Source: Candidatus Avispirillum faecium (GTDB taxonomy: Bacteria; Bacillota; Clostridia; Oscillospirales; CAG-272). From it: 48,172 nt of DNA. Below are positions 42,224 through 48,172 of the stretch, piece by piece. The stretch's first letter is position 1; each line of letters opens with the position of its first letter. A model generated the notes under the pieces. The model saw nothing but the letters and a program-made list of their open reading frames with translations. It did not search any database and had not been told where the DNA came from. A program made the position numbers and the translations under genes. The stretch covers positions 1 through 48,172 of the forward strand of contig CAJFOI010000028.1 of NCBI GenBank assembly GCA_904396155.1, written 5' to 3'.

Positions 42224-44812
42224 TTACTTCTCTGCAATGGAGGCAACCGTATACCCTGCATTTTCAACGGCATCTTTTAGAATAGCATCTGATACCTCCC
42301 CTGTCAGGGCAACTGTCGCTGTTCCAGCGGCGAGATCCACCTGAGCGGATACAACACCTGCAACCTCTCCAAGCGCCTTTTCCACATGGGCTTTGCAGTG
42401 TCCACACTGCATTCCCTCCACTTTCAAAACTTTTTCCATCGTATATTCTCCTTTCATTTTCAGCAGCGGTCCGCCGCTGTTTTTTACTGTCTTGTCCGTC
42501 TGCGCATCCACCGTTTTATCTTTGAAAAACCGGAGCCGCAGCGCGTTGGTCACTACACAAAGTGAGCTGATGCTCATGGCAGCGGCGCAAAGCATGGGGC
42601 TGAGCAGCAGTCCAAAGGCAGGGTACAGCGCACCTGCCGCCACCGGTATACCCAGTACATTGTAAAAGAAGGCCCAGAACAAATTCATATGGATATTGCG
42701 CAGCACTGCACGGCTGAGGGAGATCGCCCGGGCTACGTCCAGCAGGGTGTCCTTCATAAGCACCACATCCGCCGAGTCCATGGCAATATCCGTCCCCGCG
42801 CCTACTGCAATGCCTACATCTGCCCGCACCAGCGCCGGCGCATCGTTGATACCGTCGCCGGCCATGGCCACCACTCTCCCCTGTTCCTGCAAAGCGCGGA
42901 TACTGGCCTCTTTTCCGGTGGGCAGTACACCGGCGATCACTTCTTCGATGCCCAGCTGATCTGCCACCGCTTTCGCTACCTGTGGGTTGTCCCCGGTGAG
43001 CATGACCACATGCAGTCCCATTTTATGGAAGGTTTCTATGGCTGCCCTGCTGGTGGGCCGCACCTCGTCCGCAGCAGCTATGACACCGGCCACTTTTCCA
43101 TCCGCCGCAAAAAGGATGGGGGTCTTTCCCTGTGCAGACAGCTGAGACAAAAGCACACTGCCCTGCTTCATGCCGGCAGGATCCTTTTCACGCAGTCCTT
43201 CCTCTACAAGAAACGCCTCATTTCCCGCAAGTACCGTTTGCCCGGAGAGCAAAATGCGCACGCCGCGCCCGGGGACCGCTTCAAAAGATTCGCCCTGAGG
43301 AATTTGCACTTTCTGAGCTTGTACATATTCCAAAACCGCTGCCGCCAGAGGATGTTCGCTGCCCGCCTCCGCAGCGGCAGCAATGCGGAGAAAATCCTCT
43401 TCGGACAGATCCGGGTCCAGTACCGCCACATCTGTCACTGCCGGCCGGCCGCTGGTCACTGTTCCCGTCTTGTCCAAAACGATGGTATCTACGCTGTGAA
43501 GCGTCTCCAACCCTTTGGCAGATTTCATGAGGATACCCATCTCCGCCGCCCGGCCGGTACCCGCCATAATCGCTACCGGCGTGGCAAGCCCCAGCGCGCA
43601 GGGACAGGAAACGACCAGCACGGCGATAGCACAGGACAGGGCGAAGGAAAACTCCTTCCCAACCAGCAGCCAGATCACTGCTGTGAGCAGAGCGAGCACA
43701 ATTACCACCGGCACAAACACACCGCTGATTTTGTCCGCCAGCCGCGCCACAGGCGCCTTGGAGCTGCCGGCCTCGTCCACCAGACGGATCATTTGCGCAA
43801 GGGTCGTATCCGCCCCCACCTTGGAAGCGGTAAAACGGAAGGTCCCGTTCTGGTTTACCGTGGCACAGATCACTTCACTGCCTGCGCCCACCTCTACGGG
43901 GATACTTTCTCCCGTAATGGCGGACTGGTCCACATACCCGCTGCCACTGACGACAGTTCCATCTGCAGGGATACTGTCCCCAGGGCGAATGACAATCACA
44001 TCCCCCACCACAATCTCCCGGGCGGGGATCTGTACTTCCGTATCTCCGCGGAGAACCGTAGCGGTAGCCGGTGCCAGATCCATCATTTTATCCAGTGCCG
44101 CAGTCGTTTTTGACTTGGAACGCGCCTCCAAATACTTGCCGGCAGTAACCAGTGTGAGGATCATTGCACAGGCTTCAAAGTACAAAGAATGGGCCAGATG
44201 GGCATCCAAAGCCCCTCTCCCCGCCGTCCACGCCATCTGGTAGATAGTGTATATGCTGTACAGCAGTGCCGCGGCCGATCCCAGCGCAATGAGGGAATCC
44301 ATATTGGGGGAACGCTTCCACAGGGCCTTCGTACCGGAACGGAAAAACTTATTGTTGATAAGCATTACCGGCAGTGTGAGAAACAACTGAGTCAGTGCAT
44401 AGACAAGGACGTTTTCTTCCCCTGCCAGGAAGGGAGGAAGGGGCAGAGCAATCATAGGGCCCATTGCAATGTACATCAGCGGGATCAAAAGAATGAGAGA
44501 CCAGACTAACCGCCGACGCAGTGCCGCCTGCTCCCCGGCTTCCCGTTCCCGCCGCTCCTGCCAGGAGCGAGCGAAATCTGATATGTCCGGCTCCTTCTCC
44601 GACGCAAAAGACGCGCCGTATCCGATCTCCTGTACAGCATTGGCAATAGCGCCGGGGTTGGTTTTTTCCGGATCATATAAAAGCTGCATTCGGCCGGACA
44701 GCAGATTTACATCCACATCCGACACTCCATCGATTTTGCCTACCCGTCGGGTTACATTTGCCTGACATGCCGCACAGGTCATGCCTGTCACCTGAAAAGT
44801 GCCTTTTGTCAT
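42224..44812 (-). CDS. copA: Copper-exporting P1B ATPase with fused C-terminal CopZ-like domain
   Basis: An 862-residue Cu+ ATPase. Residues 1-70 are a heavy-metal-associated domain (GMTCAAC). Six to eight membrane helices follow. The metal path is SCPCALGLATP. The phosphorylated Asp lies in DKTGT; GDGINDAPAL and the actuator TGES are present. Residues 792-862 form a second heavy-metal-associated domain (GMQCGHC) placed at the C-terminus, unusual for CopA, and almost identical in layout to a free CopZ chaperone. AGGAGG precedes the ATG. It lies 11 bases after csoR, under the CsoR-controlled promoter. Confidence 0.95.
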   Translation of the reverse strand: MTKGTFQVTGMTCAACQANVTRRVGKIDGVSDVDVNLLSGRMQLLYDPEKTNPGAIANAVQEIGYGASFASEKEPDISDFARSWQERREREAGEQAALRRRLVWSLILLIPLMYIAMGPMIALPLPPFLAGEENVLVYALTQLFLTLPVMLINNKFFRSGTKALWKRSPNMDSLIALGSAAALLYSIYTIYQMAWTAGRGALDAHLAHSLYFEACAMILTLVTAGKYLEARSKSKTTAALDKMMDLAPATATVLRGDTEVQIPAREIVVGDVIVIRPGDSIPADGTVVSGSGYVDQSAITGESIPVEVGAGSEVICATVNQNGTFRFTASKVGADTTLAQMIRLVDEAGSSKAPVARLADKISGVFVPVVIVLALLTAVIWLLVGKEFSFALSCAIAVLVVSCPCALGLATPVAIMAGTGRAAEMGILMKSAKGLETLHSVDTIVLDKTGTVTSGRPAVTDVAVLDPDLSEEDFLRIAAAAEAGSEHPLAAAVLEYVQAQKVQIPQGESFEAVPGRGVRILLSGQTVLAGNEAFLVEEGLREKDPAGMKQGSVLLSQLSAQGKTPILFAADGKVAGVIAAADEVRPTSRAAIETFHKMGLHVVMLTGDNPQVAKAVADQLGIEEVIAGVLPTGKEASIRALQEQGRVVAMAGDGINDAPALVRADVGIAVGAGTDIAMDSADVVLMKDTLLDVARAISLSRAVLRNIHMNLFWAFFYNVLGIPVAAGALYPAFGLLLSPMLCAAAMSISSLCVVTNALRLRFFKDKTVDAQTDKTVKNSGGPLLKMKGEYTMEKVLKVEGMQCGHCKAHVEKALGEVAGVVSAQVDLAAGTATVALTGEVSDAILKDAVENAGYTVASIAEK
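42437..42454 (-). promoter_or_regulatory. Internal ribosome binding site and start within copA (CopZ-like)
   Basis: On the minus strand AAAGGAG (42448-42454) is followed, after 8 bases, by an in-frame ATG at 42439. Initiation here would give a free 71-residue CopZ-like protein (42224-42439) starting MEKVLKVEGMQCGHC. The spacing is ideal, so the site may be a relic of a gene fusion or a working second start. Confidence 0.6.
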
Positions 44813-44823
44813 CTATTGTCCTC

Positions 44824-45129
44824 CTATTTTAATTTTTTGATCAGTTCTACCGCCTCGGCAACGATCTCTGTGTTGCCTCTGGACAGTTCCTCCGCCACGC
44901 AGGTTTCCAAATGCTCCTGAAGCACCTGGTAGCTAAAGGCCTGAATCGCCCGTTCTACCGCCGCCGTTTGTATGAGAATATCCCCGCAGTAACGGTTTTC
45001 CTCCAGCATCTTCTGGATGCCGCCCACCTGACCGATAATGCGGTTCAGTCGATTTTGAAGGCCGCGCAAAGTCACCGCATCCCGGGGTTTTACCTTGTAC
45101 CGGCAGGTGCAGTTCTTTTTGTCATTCAT
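44824..45129 (-). CDS. csoR: Copper-sensing repressor CsoR
   Basis: A 101-residue helical repressor. Cu(I) ligands C48 (RYCGD), H73 and C77 (EHLETC) match the CsoR C-H-C set. LQNRLNRIIGQVGGIQKMLEENRYC is the typical DNA-binding first half, read as two pieces. An N-terminal NCTC pair is extra. The ATG at 45129 follows GGAGGAG. Cu binding releases DNA and derepresses csoR-copA. Two operator palindromes overlap its promoter. Confidence 0.95.
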   Translation of the reverse strand: MNDKKNCTCRYKVKPRDAVTLRGLQNRLNRIIGQVGGIQKMLEENRYCGDILIQTAAVERAIQAFSYQVLQEHLETCVAEELSRGNTEIVAEAVELIKKLK

Positions 45130-45186
45130 ATTGTTTCTCCTCCCAACTCCGTTATACAAAACGAAATCCTCTTGTTGCAGGAAATA

Positions 45187-45242
45187 TACCCTATGTGGGT
45201 ATTTCTTATAGATAGTATATACCCCCAAAGGGTATTTGTCAA
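45187..45242 (-). promoter_or_regulatory. CsoR-controlled promoter with two operators
   Basis: Minus strand TTGACA (45237-45242), 17 bases, TATACT (45214-45219). One inverted repeat TACCC-N5-GGGTA (45220-45234) fills the spacer; a second (45187-45201) lies downstream of the -10. Their centres are 33 bases apart, about three helical turns. Such GC-rich palindromes are the usual CsoR boxes. Confidence 0.85.
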
Positions 45243-45374
45243 CCCCCAGGGAGAAAAAAACAAAATCGTCCTGTAAAATTGTATTGCCCCACAATCGCAA
45301 CCGGACAAAGAGCTGAATACAATACTATTACCGCACGTATATGCCGGCACAAGAAAAAAGAAAGGAAGAGAAAT

Positions 45375-45632
45375 ATGACTTGGGAAGTCGTTGCCGGGCT
45401 GATCGCGCTGGTCTCAGCAGGGATTGGTGCAGGAAAGATTGTCTACGAGCTGTCCCGCACGCTGACAAAGCTGAACTGCTCCGTAGAAAACCTGAACAGC
45501 ACACTGACAGCGCTGACCACCGAAAACCGGGAGGAACATGATGAACTGTACGGGGGCGTGGCTGAGCTGCAGGAGGTCCTGCAGACCCAGGACATCCGTC
45601 TGGCAAAATTAGAGGAAAGGGTAAAAAAATAG
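45375..45632 (+). CDS. Small phage-type membrane/coiled-coil protein
   Basis: An 85-residue protein with one N-terminal helix (VVAGLIALVSAGIGAGKIVY), then a coiled coil (NSTLTALTTENREEHDELY and AELQEVLQTQDIRLAKLEE). Size, layout and position directly before a lysozyme suggest a holin-like or XhlA-like lysis accessory. XhlA proteins usually have the helix at the C-terminus, so the order here is inverted. AAGGAAGAG precedes the ATG. Function is inferred from context only. Confidence 0.6.
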   Translation: MTWEVVAGLIALVSAGIGAGKIVYELSRTLTKLNCSVENLNSTLTALTTENREEHDELYGGVAELQEVLQTQDIRLAKLEERVKK

Positions 45633-45767
45633 CTACATATTTTGTGCAGACAGCCGTCGGGTACATAGGCGCGGGCTTCGGCAGCCGTTGCAACGATCTG
45701 CTGTACCCCGCCTATGGGCGGCACATATCCCGTGCCGCAAATCTATCAGTCAGAAAGGAACAGGATT

Positions 45768-46994
45768 ATGGCATATATTTTTGGAATCGACGTGTCCAAA
45801 TGGCAGGGCGATTTCAATTTTCAGGCGGCCGCCGGCGAGGGTGTCCAGTTTGCAGTTCTCCGGGGCGCATATTCCACCGGCAAGGACGCAAGATTTGACC
45901 AGTATTACCCTGCGGCAGGCGCAGCCGGACTGAGTCGAGGGGTATATCAATACTGTATGGCTACCACCACAGATGCGGCGCGGGAAGAAGCGGCGTTTTT
46001 ATACAACAACATTCTCCTTGGACGGCAGTTTGATCTGCCGATCTATCTGGATGTAGAGGACAGCACCCTGCGCGCCCTGGGAAAGCGCAAGCTCACCGAC
46101 GTGGTAAAAGCGTGGTGTGATTACTTGGAGCAGCGAAACTTCTGGGTGGGGATCTACTCATCCACATCCTTTTTTGCTACAAATCTGTACGATGCAGAAC
46201 TGTACCGCTATGCCCACTGGGTGGCGCAATGGGCGCGTCAATGCACCTACACGCCATCCTCTCTGCTGGGCATGTGGCAGTTTGGAGGAGAGACCAATTT
46301 GCTTCGGCCCAACACGGTTGCAGGTGTCGTATGCGATCAGGACTATATGATCGAAGATTATCCTGCTATGATCCGCGCAGCCGGAAAAAACGGATACGCG
46401 GCATCCGCAGACGTAGACAATGCCGGCGGATATCCCCTTACGGGAGTCAATGTCGGCCGCTCCTCCAACGCCCTGGTGCTGTACACATGGGAATATACAA
46501 AAACCAACAGATATGGCTTTGAAGTGGGCATCGATAAAAACGGCATCGCCCTCAGCGATCCCATCTACGGAGAGGGCAATATGCGAACGCCGGAGCGGGG
46601 TTTTGTGCTGTCCGGACATGGAGCAGCAGGCGACTGGCTGTACAGCCATGTAAAGGAAAACTATCGCGTATGCATCCAGGGAAGCCGCGTGGTCCCCACT
46701 CCCGGCATCTGGCGTACTCTGAACGGAGTAAACACCGGCAGAGATACAGATACGTTGATTTTGTACAACCAGGGCGGCAGTACCCACACCAACCCATATG
46801 GATTTGAGGTAGGCGTGGACGCCGACGGAAACGCGCTGGAAAAACCTGTATACGGCGTGGGCGATATGGCGATTCCCAGCGGAGGGTTCGTTCTGTCCGG
46901 ACACGGCACGGCGGGAAACTGGCTGTATGAAAAAGTAAGCACAGGAACAAAAATTACCTTTGATCCCGTGACAAAAGTCATTCAAATCGGTTGA
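45768..46994 (+). CDS. GH25 lysozyme with two C-terminal repeat domains
   Basis: A 408-residue muramidase. Residues 1-200 form the GH25 domain: GIDVSKWQGD (D8), YLDVED (D95, E97), VGIYSSTSFF and MWQFGGE. No signal peptide is seen, as for phage endolysins. Residues about 225-300 and 319-395 are two copies of a ~75-residue module: NxGRxxxxLxLY, TNxYGFEVGxD, P(I/V)YGxG(D/N)M and GFVLSGHGxAGxWLY. The module is not a choline or SH3 type; it may bind wall or surface polymer. AAAGGAA precedes the ATG. It lies 135 bases after the small membrane protein, consistent with a lysis cassette. Confidence 0.9.
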   Translation: MAYIFGIDVSKWQGDFNFQAAAGEGVQFAVLRGAYSTGKDARFDQYYPAAGAAGLSRGVYQYCMATTTDAAREEAAFLYNNILLGRQFDLPIYLDVEDSTLRALGKRKLTDVVKAWCDYLEQRNFWVGIYSSTSFFATNLYDAELYRYAHWVAQWARQCTYTPSSLLGMWQFGGETNLLRPNTVAGVVCDQDYMIEDYPAMIRAAGKNGYAASADVDNAGGYPLTGVNVGRSSNALVLYTWEYTKTNRYGFEVGIDKNGIALSDPIYGEGNMRTPERGFVLSGHGAAGDWLYSHVKENYRVCIQGSRVVPTPGIWRTLNGVNTGRDTDTLILYNQGGSTHTNPYGFEVGVDADGNALEKPVYGVGDMAIPSGGFVLSGHGTAGNWLYEKVSTGTKITFDPVTKVIQIG

Positions 46995-47027
46995 GTTTCA
47001 GCAGCGCATACACGGCGCATAGAATAA

Positions 47028-47067
47028 CGCCCTGTGGTTCTTTGTTCCACAGGGCGCAATGCTTTTT
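47028..47067 (+). terminator. Terminator after the lysozyme gene
   Basis: CGCCCTGTGG (47028-47037) pairs with CCACAGGGCG (47047-47056), then GCTTTTTAT. It also lies downstream of the convergent surface-protein gene. Confidence 0.8.
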
Positions 47068-47072
47068 ATGGA

Positions 47073-48172
47073 TTATCTGCTGTGCTTTTTCTTCCGGTTG
47101 TAAATCATCGTGCCGGCAAAGGCCGTCCCCGCTGCCAGCATGACCGTGGTCCAAAGGGCGATATTGCCGTCATCGCCGGTTTGTGGAGCAGCTGCATCCT
47201 CTGTCTGGTTTACGTCGGTCGGTGTATCGGTATCTGCCGGGGTTCCCGTTGCAGGGATTTCCACCGCCGCTTTCTCATAGCCACAGACGGTGCATTCCTC
47301 GTGCCTCAAGCCTGCTTCCGTGGCGGTCGCTTCCCGATCCGTTACCCATGCAAAGGTGTGGGCAGCCCCATTCAACACTGCACCACATTCACAGGTGTTC
47401 CAATGGCTTGTTTCGTCGGAATGCCACCCCGTTTTATCGGCGGTATGCTCTGATATTTTCTCAATTACCGTATCTGCAAGAGCAATTTCTTTTGTACCGG
47501 CTGCATCGCTGAAATACTTACCGCAGCCGTCGCAGTACCAGTATTCCGTGTTGCCGACTGTCATATGGGTCGCCGGTCTCGCTTCTGTTTTCACAAGGTT
47601 CGTGTGATTGGCGGCGTTTACTTCGCCGTATTCCTCGCCGCAGATGTCGCAGACTGCCTTATCCGCACAGGTGGCGGTGCCGCCGTCGTGCTGACATGCA
47701 TATCCGCATTCGGAGCATACGCCGTTTTCCCATTCGTGTGCTTCTTCTGTCACAACCGGTACATGACAGCAGCTATATGCGCTGGAATGCGTGGTCGCTG
47801 TCTTTGTCCATACGATCTCTCCGGTATGGTTGTCAGGATTGACTGAGCCATAGGGCTGCCCACATTCCGTGCAGACAGCCGGAGCAGTACAGGTGGCCTC
47901 CCCGCCCGAGTGAGGGGCTTCGTTCAGCTTCTCACCGCACTTGGTGCATTCCTTCCAGTGGTTGATTCCATCCGATTTCCATGCTGTCCCTGCTTCATGA
48001 TCGGTTGCGGAGATATTTCCATACCCGTCAAGGTTTTCAATTTCCACCTTCCCGGCTTCGTCCTCAAAGTACTTCCCACAGGTTTCGCAGGTGTAGTACG
48101 CTTCCTTGCCGTCTGCAGTGCAGGTAGCTTCTACCTTTTCGGTCTTTTTCATGGAATGGCCGGTTTTCCCTA
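47073..48172 (-). CDS. Cysteine-rich wall-anchored surface protein, 5' end outside window
   Basis: The frame stays open to the right edge; ATG at 48152 is an internal Met within a repeat (GHSMKKTEKVEATC), so the N-terminus is missing. The visible ~365 residues are repeats with paired CxxC or CxC groups and ATC.TAAxC..CG, YYTCETCGKYF, GNTEYWYCDGCGKYFSD and HWNTCECGAVL patterns, probably small zinc- or disulphide-stabilised beta units. A Thr/Pro/Asp linker leads to APQTGDD, a hydrophobic helix (LWTTVMLAAGTAFAGTMIY) and RKKKHSR, a sortase-type signal with APQTG in place of LPXTG. SrtB at 15-16 kb may anchor it. Ligand unknown. Confidence 0.8.
   Translation of the reverse strand, partial: GKTGHSMKKTEKVEATCTADGKEAYYTCETCGKYFEDEAGKVEIENLDGYGNISATDHEAGTAWKSDGINHWKECTKCGEKLNEAPHSGGEATCTAPAVCTECGQPYGSVNPDNHTGEIVWTKTATTHSSAYSCCHVPVVTEEAHEWENGVCSECGYACQHDGGTATCADKAVCDICGEEYGEVNAANHTNLVKTEARPATHMTVGNTEYWYCDGCGKYFSDAAGTKEIALADTVIEKISEHTADKTGWHSDETSHWNTCECGAVLNGAAHTFAWVTDREATATEAGLRHEECTVCGYEKAAVEIPATGTPADTDTPTDVNQTEDAAAPQTGDDGNIALWTTVMLAAGTAFAGTMIYNRKKKHSR

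Noticed and set aside
42689-44113. 474-codon open frame on the plus strand
   Set aside because: Antisense to copA, His/Arg-rich shadow composition, no start signals.
45644-45898. 84-codon frame between the small membrane protein and the lysozyme
   Set aside because: It runs into the lysozyme gene in another frame and has no ribosome binding site; composition is shadow-like.
48150-48152. ATG as the true start of the right-edge surface protein
   Set aside because: The frame is open to the edge and the Met lies inside a repeat unit, without ribosome binding site or signal peptide after it.

Overview
The window looks like chromosomal DNA of a gut-type Clostridia (Firmicutes, probably Oscillospiraceae/Ruminococcaceae-like). 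The signs are moderately high GC, near-consensus sigma-A promoters (most with 17-bp spacers), an IspH–ribosomal protein S1 fusion, a lysine riboswitch ahead of dapA-dapB-lysA, a class B sortase, BspA-type leucine-rich repeats, sporadic TTG/GTG starts and many ATGA/GTGA operon overlaps. The species cannot be named from sequence alone. No rRNA, tRNA, CRISPR array or insertion sequence was seen.

Left part (1-16.2 kb). A phage baseplate-like gene runs off the left edge. It is followed by a DUF3795-like cysteine-rich protein and a small wall-anchored protein. A leftward operon (RpiR regulator, BaiN/HI0933-type flavoprotein, cmk, plsC, ispH-rpsA) comes next. To its right lie a large surface protein, two G3E/CobW-type GTPases (one His-rich, one with a DUF1980-like tail), and a leftward operon of sortase B, a 23S rRNA methyltransferase-like protein and a family 2 glycosyltransferase.

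Middle (16.2-28 kb). pth, mfd and a PrsA/SurA-like lipoprotein form a rightward operon. A Gfo/Idh/MocA oxidoreductase faces a membrane-anchored leucine-rich-repeat protein. Next is a lipoprotein with two FMN-binding-like repeats, each with a possible flavinylation site (DLYAGCT), directly followed by an ApbE flavin transferase lipoprotein. This is a candidate extracytoplasmic flavin electron-transfer unit. About 0.45 kb of palindromic repeats follows; single copies recur near 6.1 and 37.6 kb, and the 6.1 kb copy encodes the C-terminus of the flavoprotein.

Right part (28-48 kb). A compact leftward operon runs recA, recF, recX, rimO, a YycJ-type metallo-hydrolase, rlmH, a WG-repeat membrane protein and mnmG. 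The riboswitch-controlled lysine/diaminopimelate genes come next, then a nucleoside hydrolase. A CsoR-controlled copper operon follows, in which CopA carries a fused CopZ-like domain preceded by its own ribosome binding site. The window ends with a phage-type lysis pair (small coiled-coil membrane protein plus GH25 lysozyme with two novel-looking repeats) and the 3' part of a cysteine-rich wall-anchored protein. The sortase at 15-16 kb, with the two PQT-type sorting signals at 1.6 and 47.1 kb, probably forms one surface-display system.
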